Below, in pieces: positions 1-6,462 of a stretch of 17,819 nucleotides of DNA. Positions within the stretch are counted from its first letter, which is position 1. Every line of letters starts with the position of its first letter. Origin of the DNA: JBFGCT01 sp041581055 (GTDB lineage: Bacteria; Actinomycetota; Acidimicrobiia; Acidimicrobiales; Ilumatobacteraceae); contig JBFGCT010000075.1 of NCBI GenBank assembly GCA_041581055.1, positions 1-17,819 on the forward strand, in the 5' to 3' direction. The translations under genes and the position numbers were made by a program. The notes beneath the pieces are model-generated. The model was not told the origin of the DNA. It was given only the letters and a program-made list of their open reading frames with translations, and did not search any database.

Positions 1-39
1 CCCCGTCCGCACGGGCTCCCGGGCCACGTGCTCACGGCA

Positions 40-2658
40 CTACTCCGGCCTGCCGCCCTTCGTGTGGATGGCGATGTTGCCGTTGGTGATGAGTTGGGGA
101 TCGGCGCGGTCGACGTCGTCTGACAACCCAAGTCGGTTGTCGTAGACCAGGTCGCCCGTCGCCCGGTTCCAGATCTTCAAGCGAAGTTGATCGACCCCCG
201 ATCCCGGCTCACCGTTGTCGTAGGCGGTCAAGATGAATCCGTAGTCACCAGATCCGTTGATCGTGCCGCGGCCCTTGTATTGGGCGCGTGTTCCGTTGGC
301 CGTGACGACCAGCCAGTCGTAGTCGCCAGAATGGAAGTTCAGGTCCCCGGCGTGGAACTGGAATTCGGTGTTGCCATCCGGGAGACCTCGCTTGGTGTAC
401 TTGCTGACGAATCCGAACGTGGCCCTCCCGGTCAGTGTCGGGTCGGGCCGGTACGCCCCGGCCGGCGAGTCGATGTATCCGCCTCCGGTCACGAATCCGG
501 CACCGGGGTCATAGACCACGATCAGTCGTTCTTCGACGTCGAACAGGGTGTCGTCATCGGTGACCATCACCCGGATCGTGTAGACGCCCGCCTGTTCGAA
601 GACGTTCGTCGCATCACAGTTGCCGGACGTTCCCGAGAACGGTGCGGCAAACACGGTCTCGGGCTCCGGCGGATCGAGCGTCGCTGGGCCTTCGTCCCAA
701 TCGATTCGGCACTCGAACGTGTCCCGCGTACCCGGGTCGGTGAATGGCGCGACGAGGTTGATCGTTGCCGGTGCAGCGAACAACTCCCCGTCGAACGACG
801 GACTCGTGATGGTGAGATCGGGCGCGACATCCCTCACGGTCACCGTGAACGAGTCCTCCACCCAGCCGAGATCGTCGTCTTCGACTCTCACCCTGACGGT
901 GTAGTCGTCCTGAGGCGTCGCGGTCGGGTCGTCGTCGGCGTAGAGGTGCTCCAGTCGGAACGACCGCGTACCCGGATCGACCGCAACGGGTTCGTATCCG
1001 TCACCCTCGCCGAAGTCGGCGGTGACGGAATGGGTGTCGAGCGTGCCGATGTCGTCGAAAGAGAGGTCGCGCACGAAGGTGTCCCCTTCGTCGATCACCG
1101 AGGTCCCGCCCGCATCGATTGTGGGGTCGAGGTTGTTGACGGTGACGGTCAAAGTGTCGGTGCCGACACCACCGTCGTCGTCGGTGATCGTCACGGTGAC
1201 GACGTACTGGTCCTGTAACGTGTTTGAGGGGTCGTCATCCAGGTACTGATGCGACAGGTCGAACGTGCCGCTGCCGGGCGCGGTTGGAGTGAGCACGAGC
1301 GGCTGCGGCCCGCTCCCGTCGCCGTAGTCGACGGTTCCGGTGTGGGTGTCGAGGATGCCGGCGTCGGTGTACGTCAACCCCGTACGAACGAACGTGTCGT
1401 TCTCGTCGATTTCCACGTCGGCGCCGATCTGCGGGACCGGCGGGAGGTTCAGCGTCGTGACCGTCGAGACGTCGCTCGCCGACTGGCCGAACGGGTCGGT
1501 GACGGTCAGGGTGAGGTTGTCGACGGCGTCGTCGAGTCCCGTGAACTGAGGCTCCAGCAACGAACCGTCGTCGAGCTTGTCGTCCGGGCTCCAGTCGTAC
1601 GTCAACCGGAAGCCGGCCGGGCTGGAGACCGTCGCGCTGTCGATCGCGATCGTCTCACCTTCGAAGAGCGTATGGTCGCCAACGGACACGATCGGCTTGC
1701 GCGGGATGTTGCCGAAGTCGCCGGCGTTGTACGTCGTGTCGCCGCCGCCCGGCAGCACGTCCACGAAGCGCACGCTCGCGTTGGTCTCGACCCAGCCCGC
1801 CGGAAGCAGCTCTTCGATCTTGTAACGGCCCGGCCCTCGGTTCGCCATGTTGAACTCGAATCGACCCGCTGCGTTGGTCGACTGCAGCCAGCTCTGCCCA
1901 ACGGGCCGGTCGCCGTAGCGACTCGTCATCCGGGTCAGCCGGAACGTGATGCCGGAGCGCGGCTCTTCGGAACCCTGCTGCCAGTCTCCATCCTTGTTTC
2001 GGTCGAGGAACTTGTCGCCGATGATCTTGACGATGGGGCTTCTCGGGTTGTGCGTGCCGAAGTTGCCGCAGGCCAGCGACACGAACCCGTTGTCGAACTG
2101 CAGGACGTCGAGCGTGACCGAGTCGTCGGCGAACGAGAACATGACGTCGCCATTGCGCCCCAGCGGGAAGCCGTTGTCACACACGAATCCGCCGGTCGTG
2201 AAGTAGTCGTCGAACGGATCACCATCGAACTGGTCGTAGGTGTTGCAGAACGACCACTGCTGCCCGTCGCCGCGGACGAAGTTCCGCTGGGTCTTGGGTG
2301 CGTACCAGATCCAGTCGTCGGTGAAGCCCTCGTCGTTCAACAGCTGGTTGGCACGACCGGCGGTCAGATCTGCACGAGTGAGGATGTTCCCCTGGCCGGG
2401 GTCGATGGTGTTCTCCCGGCAGGCGGAATTCACCATCCCCTGCTGGCCCGAATACGGAAAGTCGGAGCACACGCTGGCGCTCACCGGGGTTCCAGATCCG
2501 ACAACTGCGATCAAACTGGCAACCATGCCGAGGGCCGCGAGCATGGCGCCGAGGAGCCTTCCACTGCGTCGCCGGGCGCTCGCCAAGGAGGAAATCCGCC
2601 GTGTTCGCCTTGGCGGGCTCGTCGTCGTTCCGTCGCTGTTTCGGGTCAACTTGTTCAT
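40..2658 (-). CDS. Secreted multidomain surface protein: SdrD_B-like domain, PKD-type repeats, post-COAP-1-like C-terminus
   Basis: 872 aa from the chosen ATG at 2658. The frame stays open to an ATG at 2703, but the arginine-rich n-region plus hydrophobic stretch at about residues 37-57 (LGAMLAALGMVASLIAVVG, then SAS) already form a complete long signal peptide from 2658. After it come a Cys-containing N-terminal region, a SdrD_B/CNA-B-like module (GDKFLDRNKDGDWQQG, with TNAAGRFEF and KIEELLPAGW further on), and about four PKD/Ig-like repeats marked by VDYGDGSG, YLDDDPSNT, YADDDPTATPQDDYTV and VTDDD. The C-terminal part begins VTGGGYIDSPAGAY and contains FQFHAGDLNFHSGDYDWLVV and GRGTINGSGDYGF, which I recognise as the post-COAP-1 style domain. 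No LPXTG motif or C-terminal membrane anchor is seen, so it is probably released or held non-covalently. Role inferred: extracellular adhesion or structure. It is divergent from an HTH regulator gene that may control it. Confidence 0.85.
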   Translation of the reverse strand: MNKLTRNSDGTTTSPPRRTRRISSLASARRRSGRLLGAMLAALGMVASLIAVVGSGTPVSASVCSDFPYSGQQGMVNSACRENTIDPGQGNILTRADLTAGRANQLLNDEGFTDDWIWYAPKTQRNFVRGDGQQWSFCNTYDQFDGDPFDDYFTTGGFVCDNGFPLGRNGDVMFSFADDSVTLDVLQFDNGFVSLACGNFGTHNPRSPIVKIIGDKFLDRNKDGDWQQGSEEPRSGITFRLTRMTSRYGDRPVGQSWLQSTNAAGRFEFNMANRGPGRYKIEELLPAGWVETNASVRFVDVLPGGGDTTYNAGDFGNIPRKPIVSVGDHTLFEGETIAIDSATVSSPAGFRLTYDWSPDDKLDDGSLLEPQFTGLDDAVDNLTLTVTDPFGQSASDVSTVTTLNLPPVPQIGADVEIDENDTFVRTGLTYTDAGILDTHTGTVDYGDGSGPQPLVLTPTAPGSGTFDLSHQYLDDDPSNTLQDQYVVTVTITDDDGGVGTDTLTVTVNNLDPTIDAGGTSVIDEGDTFVRDLSFDDIGTLDTHSVTADFGEGDGYEPVAVDPGTRSFRLEHLYADDDPTATPQDDYTVRVRVEDDDLGWVEDSFTVTVRDVAPDLTITSPSFDGELFAAPATINLVAPFTDPGTRDTFECRIDWDEGPATLDPPEPETVFAAPFSGTSGNCDATNVFEQAGVYTIRVMVTDDDTLFDVEERLIVVYDPGAGFVTGGGYIDSPAGAYRPDPTLTGRATFGFVSKYTKRGLPDGNTEFQFHAGDLNFHSGDYDWLVVTANGTRAQYKGRGTINGSGDYGFILTAYDNGEPGSGVDQLRLKIWNRATGDLVYDNRLGLSDDVDRADPQLITNGNIAIHTKGGRPE

Positions 2659-2683
2659 CACTCGCGACGAAACCACGTCGCAA

Positions 2684-2724
2684 TGTTGCATGTCATCGGG
2701 CAATCTGTTGCGCGTAGTGCAACA
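2684..2724. promoter_or_regulatory. Three TGTTGC half sites between divergent genes; candidate operator
   Basis: TGTTGCA occurs at 2684-2690 and TGTTGCG at 2706-2712 on the plus strand, and TGTTGCA at 2718-2724 on the minus strand. The last two form the inverted repeat TGTTGC-N7-GCAACA (2706-2724), which ends 8 nt before the HTH gene start. The two direct copies are 22 nt apart, about two helical turns. The position suggests autoregulation by the HTH protein and control of the divergent surface-protein gene; this is inference. A weak -10-like AACAAT at 2721-2726 lies 6 nt before the HTH ATG and overlaps the right arm. Confidence 0.45.
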
Positions 2725-2732
2725 ATCGGCTC

Positions 2733-3578
2733 ATGCCGGGAGGACACCCAGATCAAGAACTGCGAGGTGCCGTCGCAAGAGCAGTTGGTGAACTTCGAAA
2801 CCGTGGATGGACGCACGCCGCCATCGCACGTGAGGTCGGAGTTCATCGGTCGGCGCCGGCCGGATGGCAGACGGCCACACGCACTCCGAACGCCACGACG
2901 CGCCGCGACCTCGCTCGGCGATGGCCCGACCTGTTTGGACGAACTGCGCTCGGCGAGACCTGGCTCGGGATGCTCGACCTCGAGACCAAGGACACCGAAA
3001 CGGTCGGTCTCGAGGTCCACCTCGGGGTTGCTGAGCTGTATCGGGTCACCGCCGACGCGATCCTTCAAGATCCGGTACCGCTCTCGGACCGCGTCATTCG
3101 TCACATCGGGCTTCATGTCGACGTCCCTGGGGGAGATGCGCTGGTCACCGACCGCCACTACGGCGCTGAACTCCAGCATGAGAACCAACGATTCCGAAAC
3201 GCGCTGCGAAAGCGCGCAGGCGACCAGTGGGACATCCGAACCGTCGTCACCACAGGCGATGTCGAGCGTCTCGATGGCATGTTTCGCCACATGACCGATG
3301 AACTCGATGGTCCACGAGTGCATGTTCGGGCCTACGCAAGCTCCGTGCCGCTCGTCGTCAACCCGATTCTGATCGCGAATCGCGACGTCATCCTCGCGTT
3401 CGACGACCTGCGGTACGGAAAGCCGTCTCACGGCCTCCTCATGCGCGGAAAGCGCGTGGTCGGATGGGTTCAGGAGTATTTCGACACCCTCTTCGAGAAC
3501 GCTCCATATCAGCTCCGCAACAAGCAAGGACTGCAGGAGTCGGAGTTCGCCAGATTGCGCTCGGACCTCACCAGTTGA
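2733..3578 (+). CDS. HTH (XRE-like) transcriptional regulator with C-terminal sensor-like domain
   Basis: 281 aa. The N-terminus has a helix-turn-helix pattern (GWTHAAIAREVGVHRSAPAGW, about residues 25-45), followed by NATTRRDLARRWPDLFG, typical of small XRE-like domains. The rest, about residues 75-281, is a soluble alpha/beta domain containing VHVRAYASSVPLVVNP, RDVILAFDDLRYGKPSHGLLMRG and a final WVQEYFDTLFENA. This recalls the PLD-like/DUF5919 type of C-terminal domain on actinobacterial XRE proteins, but no HKD catalytic motif is visible and the assignment is weak. The start at 2733 sits just after the TGTTGC inverted repeat. The gene is divergent from the surface-protein gene and followed 80 nt later by a membrane-protein gene on the same strand. 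DNA here is visibly richer in A/T than the rest of the window, which may indicate acquired DNA. Confidence 0.75.
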   Translation: MPGGHPDQELRGAVARAVGELRNRGWTHAAIAREVGVHRSAPAGWQTATRTPNATTRRDLARRWPDLFGRTALGETWLGMLDLETKDTETVGLEVHLGVAELYRVTADAILQDPVPLSDRVIRHIGLHVDVPGGDALVTDRHYGAELQHENQRFRNALRKRAGDQWDIRTVVTTGDVERLDGMFRHMTDELDGPRVHVRAYASSVPLVVNPILIANRDVILAFDDLRYGKPSHGLLMRGKRVVGWVQEYFDTLFENAPYQLRNKQGLQESEFARLRSDLTS

Positions 3579-3646
3579 GCACGTAGGCGGCTGCCAGCCC
3601 GCACCATTCACACGTCGGCCCAGCGTGAGCGGACGTGCCGGCGTCA

Positions 3647-3652
3647 TACGAT
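3647..3652 (+). promoter_or_regulatory. -10 element TACGAT for the membrane-protein gene (leaderless)
   Basis: TACGAT fits the actinobacterial TANNNT -10 pattern and lies 6 nt before the ATG at 3659, so transcription would begin at or next to the start codon. No good -35 is seen. It supports 3659 rather than the upstream in-frame candidate at 3635. Confidence 0.5.
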
Positions 3653-3658
3653 CGGCGG

Positions 3659-4360
3659 ATGCTCGACGATCGGCTCGTGAACTCGAGTCGCCAGTTCTGG
3701 CGTCTCTCGGCATCACTACTTGCCGTTGCGACAACATCGATTGTCGCTATTGCGGTTGGCGCGCTCGTCGCGAATGATGGCCGGCCTGCGGTTCGCCTGC
3801 TCGCGGCGGTACTCATCGCCAACCTGGCCGTATCGACCATCGTGTCCGTCCAGGGAATCAGCAGCGGCACGCTCCTGACCGTCGCGCCGCTTGGGCCGTT
3901 CGAGGTTGCCTCATCATTTCTGATCGTCGGATCGCAGGTCGGTGCAGCCCTTCTCGTGGCACATGTGGCGACGGCACCTCGGACCGACGACGTGGAAACT
4001 CTTCGCCACTTCCTACTCCTCCACGCGGGCCTCGCACTCGGAGCGGTTCTCGCGAATCGCATCGCAGCACGGGGGCGGCGCACATGGGCGGACGTCGTCC
4101 GATGGAAGCTCGAGCCGGCCCACGGCGTGCCGGAGGAGTTCGAAGCCACCCAGCTCGAAGGAGCCAGGGGCGCAGGAATCGGGACCGCAGTCATGACCGG
4201 CGCCTGGCTGGTGTCGCTCTCCTGGCCCGCGGCGTGGTTTGTGGGTCTTGCGGCCGGCCTCGAGGGTGCGGCGATGACGATTCAGCTGAAACGGCATCGA
4301 GCGGTAGACGCACGGCTCTGGGAACGCCAGTTGGCTGTCGGTTCGCGCGGCGATCACTAG
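3659..4360 (+). CDS. Hypothetical multi-pass membrane protein
   Basis: 233 aa. Start chosen at 3659 because TACGAT lies 6 nt upstream and the codons from 3635 add nothing recognisable. Hydrophobic segments are at about residues 16-38, 44-64, 72-104 (possibly two passes), 115-135 and 172-207 (possibly two), so 5-7 transmembrane helices. A basic loop (RIAARGRRTWADVVRWK, about 134-150) and a basic C-terminus (QLKRHRAVDARLWERQ) probably face the cytoplasm. I recognise no family signature or catalytic motif. It follows the HTH gene on the same strand after 80 nt but seems to have its own promoter. Base composition resembles the HTH gene more than the GC-rich genes to the right. Confidence 0.7.
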   Translation: MLDDRLVNSSRQFWRLSASLLAVATTSIVAIAVGALVANDGRPAVRLLAAVLIANLAVSTIVSVQGISSGTLLTVAPLGPFEVASSFLIVGSQVGAALLVAHVATAPRTDDVETLRHFLLLHAGLALGAVLANRIAARGRRTWADVVRWKLEPAHGVPEEFEATQLEGARGAGIGTAVMTGAWLVSLSWPAAWFVGLAAGLEGAAMTIQLKRHRAVDARLWERQLAVGSRGDH

Positions 4361-4424
4361 CGATCAACAGCTGGGCCCGTCGCTCAGGCCTCTGGTCAAC
4401 GACAAGTCCACCGCCTGGGAGCAG

Positions 4425-4440
4425 CTCTCGCGACCGAGAG
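4425..4440. terminator. Small hairpin downstream of the membrane-protein gene and tRNA-Val
   Basis: CTCTCG at 4425-4430 and CGAGAG at 4435-4440 form a 6-bp stem with a CGAC loop. It lies between the convergent ends of the membrane-protein gene and the tRNA gene. There is no U-tract on either strand, so termination activity is uncertain. The rest of 4361-4542 shows no gene. Confidence 0.25.
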
Positions 4441-4542
4441 ACGGCACCGAACGCCGGCGAACGACCATTCGCGTTGCCCACTGCGCTGCCCACCGGATCG
4501 GCCGCAGGGGGCGCTCAAGTAGCGAAACACCTGGTAGATGGG

Positions 4543-4616
4543 TGGGCGCAGAGGGACTCGAACCCCCGACTTCTTCCTTGTAAGGGAAGCGCTCTAGCCA
4601 ACTGAGCTATGCGCCC
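4543..4616 (-). tRNA. tRNA-Val(TAC)
   Basis: Read on the minus strand, the acceptor stem GGGCGCA (4616-4610) pairs with TGCGCCC (4550-4544), followed by discriminator A at 4543; CCA is not encoded (CCC follows). The D-arm holds GCTCAGTTGGCTAGAGC and the T-arm GGGGGTTCGAACCCC. The anticodon stem CTTCC/GGAAG encloses the loop CTTACAA, giving anticodon TAC at 4582-4580, which reads GTA and GTG valine codons. All arms pair well. Confidence 0.93.
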
Positions 4617-4626
4617 GCGGCGGCTG

Positions 4627-4632
4627 AGCCTA
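4627..4632 (-). promoter_or_regulatory. Candidate -10 TAGGCT for tRNA-Val
   Basis: On the minus strand TAGGCT lies 10 nt before the first base of the mature tRNA. It fits TANNNT and would leave a leader of a few bases. No convincing -35 is seen at the correct spacing. A perfect 12-bp palindrome CGGCGATCGCCG (4639-4650) lies just upstream, between this site and the promoter of the divergent EF-hand gene. Confidence 0.35.
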
Positions 4633-4665
4633 CCGATCCGGCGATCGCCGCTGACCCGACTGTCG

Positions 4666-4671
4666 TACACT
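4666..4671 (+). promoter_or_regulatory. -10 element TACACT for the EF-hand gene (leaderless)
   Basis: TACACT fits TANNNT and lies 7 nt before the ATG at 4679. That spacing supports ATG 4679 over GTG 4676, which would be only 4 nt away. Confidence 0.5.
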
Positions 4672-4678
4672 CCTGGTG

Positions 4679-4894
4679 ATGGCAGACGAGCAGGACATCG
4701 ACCCAGATGATCTCGAGGTGCAGGTCGATGCCTACGACCTCGACGACGACGGCAAGATCTCGCTGGTCGAGCAGGAGCGGGCGCGGCTCGGCCTCATCGA
4801 CGCGCGTCTGGAGGAGATCGCGGAGGGCGACGGGCCAATGGCCAAGATCGCTGACGTCGCGCACAAGGTCGTCGATCGCCTCGACAACGACTGA
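4679..4894 (+). CDS. Small single-EF-hand protein
   Basis: 71 aa from ATG 4679 (GTG 4676 is an alternative). Near residues 18-30 is a textbook EF-hand loop, DLDDDGKISLVE: acidic residues at loop positions 1, 3 and 5, Gly at 6, Ile at 8, Ser at 9 and Glu at 12. Flanking residues can form the E and F helices. The protein is strongly acidic and has no signal peptide or membrane segment, so it is probably cytoplasmic. EF-hand loops of this type bind Ca2+, and a lone loop usually pairs by dimerising or with a partner protein; Ca2+ binding here is inferred from the loop. The C-terminal half (RLEEIAEGDGPMAKIADVAHKVVDRL) is probably helical. It stands between tRNA-Val and the convergent DUF222/HNH gene and has no operon partner. 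Confidence 0.8.
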   Translation: MADEQDIDPDDLEVQVDAYDLDDDGKISLVEQERARLGLIDARLEEIAEGDGPMAKIADVAHKVVDRLDND

Positions 4895-4910
4895 CCCGCC
4901 ACCGGGCGGG
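4895..4910. terminator. GC hairpin between convergent genes
   Basis: CCCGCC (4895-4900) and GGCGGG (4905-4910) form a 6-bp GC stem with an ACCG loop. It begins one base after the EF-hand stop codon and ends 5 nt before the end of the DUF222/HNH gene. No U-tract is present, as is common in high-GC actinobacteria. Confidence 0.4.
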
Positions 4911-4915
4911 GTGGA

Positions 4916-6328
4916 TCAGCGCCGTCGCGGCGGGCTGGTCCCGACGAGGTCGGCGAGGCGTTGGCGGACGTGACGGTCGAGTTCGTCGGCGGTGAGGTCG
5001 GGTGGCCGTTCGCCGGCCGGAAGGACGATCGTGCCGTCGGGTCGGATGTTGTACACCCTCCCGTTCGGGGCCCGTCGGCTGCGCCAGCGGGCGCGGTGTT
5101 TGAAGCGATCGTGCTTGCCGCACCGGATGTCGGCGTTGCGTTGGTCGGTCACGCCGCCGTGCGCCACCCACTCGTCCATGTGATCGACGTCGGCGAACCG
5201 AGCGGGGACGTCACACCCGTTGTGGCCGCAGTGCCTCGCGGCCATCCGGGCCGCCGTACGAGCGGACCCGCGGAACAGCCGGACGGTCGTGCCCTGATCG
5301 ACCACCACACCCTTGGAGTCCATCACCTGGCGCCGCACATAACCGGTGAGCGACGCCTGCAGCATCAGCACCGGGTGGATCGGGATGCCCGATTCGGTCT
5401 CACAGCGCCGGTCGAGCAGCCGGGCCGGATCGGCCATCAGCTCGTCGATGATTCGGGAGAGCTGATCGAACTCGAGATCGGCGAGGTCGATCTGGTTGCC
5501 GTCGGGCAGCAGGAATCCGGCCCTCGTGAACGCCTCGTCGGCGGTTGCCGCGTCGCAGAAGATGTTGACGATCGGCTCGGGCGCGACCCCATCGGCCGGC
5601 GCGACGACGGCGGCGTCGAAGATCGCGGCCAGCGCGTCGAACCGCCGCTGCGCCGCAGTGCGCGGCAGCGGGTGTTCGGCGGCATCGTCACCATGGGCGG
5701 AGCGGCGGGCCTCGACGTCGTTGCGGAATTCGGCCTCGACGAACCGGTCGAAGATCTGGATCATCCGCTCGGCCCGCAGGCCGTCACCACCGCTGGCCCG
5801 CACGTCGACCGCCGACCCGATCGAGGTGACCGTCGCCGCCCGCCGATCGACGTCGGCGACCATGTCGCGATAGGCGCCGTCGAGGTCGGCGAGCATGACC
5901 CACCGGCGGACGCAGACGCGATAGTCGTCGAACGGCAGGTGCTCGGCATGGTCGAGCAGGATCGGCACGACCGCACCGAGGTAGTCGCTCACCCGCGGGT
6001 TGGCAAACGCCGCCCCGAGCTCATGGACCTGGGCCAGACCCACCCGACCCGCCAACAGCGCGTCGCCGACCGCGGGAACCGCGTCGACCAGCGCCGCGAG
6101 ACGCACTTGCTTGGTGGTCTCAGCTCGGGAGGAGTTGCACGTCGCTCGCACCCAGTTGCGCACACCGTGGTGCCCCTCGTGGCGATACACCTTGCGCGCC
6201 GAACCGACGGCGACCAGCGCGGCGCGCCGCGCCTCCAACTCGCGCGACGCGAGCTCGACACTGCGCAACTCGTCGTCGATTGCCGAATCCGGGAGCCCCA
6301 CACACTCGGCGATGAGGTCGGCGAACAT
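4916..6328 (-). CDS. DUF222 / HNH endonuclease-domain protein (13E12 repeat family type)
   Basis: 470 aa. The N-terminal three quarters show the helical DUF222 style (VRNWVRATCNSSRAETTKQVRLAALV, then LLAGRVGLAQVHELGAAF). The C-terminal HNH domain spans about residues 367-411: C367-x4-C372 and C403-x2-H406 for zinc, the core D382-H383, N398, and H406/H411. The HNH residues appear intact, so nuclease activity is possible; the family's biological role is not settled. The start at 6328 lies 6 nt after a TAACAT -10, giving a leaderless message, and a GAAC-N4-GTTC LexA-type site sits in the promoter spacer. In Mycobacterium tuberculosis several 13E12 family genes carry SOS boxes, which supports damage-inducible expression here. 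The gene is divergent from the mycothiol-dependent enzyme gene. Confidence 0.9.
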   Translation of the reverse strand: MFADLIAECVGLPDSAIDDELRSVELASRELEARRAALVAVGSARKVYRHEGHHGVRNWVRATCNSSRAETTKQVRLAALVDAVPAVGDALLAGRVGLAQVHELGAAFANPRVSDYLGAVVPILLDHAEHLPFDDYRVCVRRWVMLADLDGAYRDMVADVDRRAATVTSIGSAVDVRASGGDGLRAERMIQIFDRFVEAEFRNDVEARRSAHGDDAAEHPLPRTAAQRRFDALAAIFDAAVVAPADGVAPEPIVNIFCDAATADEAFTRAGFLLPDGNQIDLADLEFDQLSRIIDELMADPARLLDRRCETESGIPIHPVLMLQASLTGYVRRQVMDSKGVVVDQGTTVRLFRGSARTAARMAARHCGHNGCDVPARFADVDHMDEWVAHGGVTDQRNADIRCGKHDRFKHRARWRSRRAPNGRVYNIRPDGTIVLPAGERPPDLTADELDRHVRQRLADLVGTSPPRRR

Positions 6329-6334
6329 GAACTC

Positions 6335-6363
6335 ATGTTATCGAACGTGAGTTCCGTTCGCAA
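6335..6363 (-). promoter_or_regulatory. Predicted SOS-controlled promoter of the DUF222/HNH gene, LexA-type box in the spacer
   Basis: On the minus strand TTGCGA (6363-6358) and TAACAT (6340-6335) are separated by exactly 17 nt, and the ATG follows 6 nt later. The spacer holds TCGAAC-GTGA-GTTCCG (plus-strand reading, 6341-6356), which matches the Gram-positive LexA consensus CGAAC-N4-GTTCG except for its last G. A repressor bound there would block polymerase directly. A second half site, TATCGAAC, lies at 6369-6376 without a matching right arm. Confidence 0.65.
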
Positions 6364-6449
6364 CCAAATATCGAACAATTCTTGGGTCCAGCACGGGTCG
6401 CCATGGCACGCGCGACGGGTTCACGAGGGCGCCCATGCGTCGAGCCCGA

Positions 6450-6455
6450 TACCTT
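6450..6455 (+). promoter_or_regulatory. -10 element TACCTT for the mycothiol-dependent enzyme gene (leaderless)
   Basis: TACCTT fits TANNNT and lies 7 nt before the ATG at 6463. It supports that start over the in-frame ATG candidates at 6382 and 6403. No clear -35 is seen. Confidence 0.45.
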
Positions 6456-6462
6456 CGGCCTG

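Noticed and set aside
2..15. Hairpin CCCGT-CCGC-ACGGG after the surface-protein gene
   Set aside because: Only a 5-bp stem without a U-tract and cut by the window edge, too weak to call a terminator.
1249..3294. Long plus-strand open frame opposite the surface-protein gene
   Set aside because: It lies antisense to a protein with a clear signal peptide and domains, is composed of Arg/Val/Asp-rich antisense-type sequence and crosses the HTH gene start in another frame.
2658..3737. Minus-strand frame over the HTH gene reaching to 3737
   Set aside because: It shares no family features, covers the intergenic operator region and opposes a well-formed HTH protein.
4543..4600. Integration site (att) duplication of tRNA-Val
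   Set aside because: No second copy of the tRNA 3' end and no integrase gene were found in the window.
4084..4605. Plus-strand frame ending over the tRNA
   Set aside because: The end (AQRDSNPRLLPCKGSALAN) is the well-known false translation of a tRNA read on the opposite strand.
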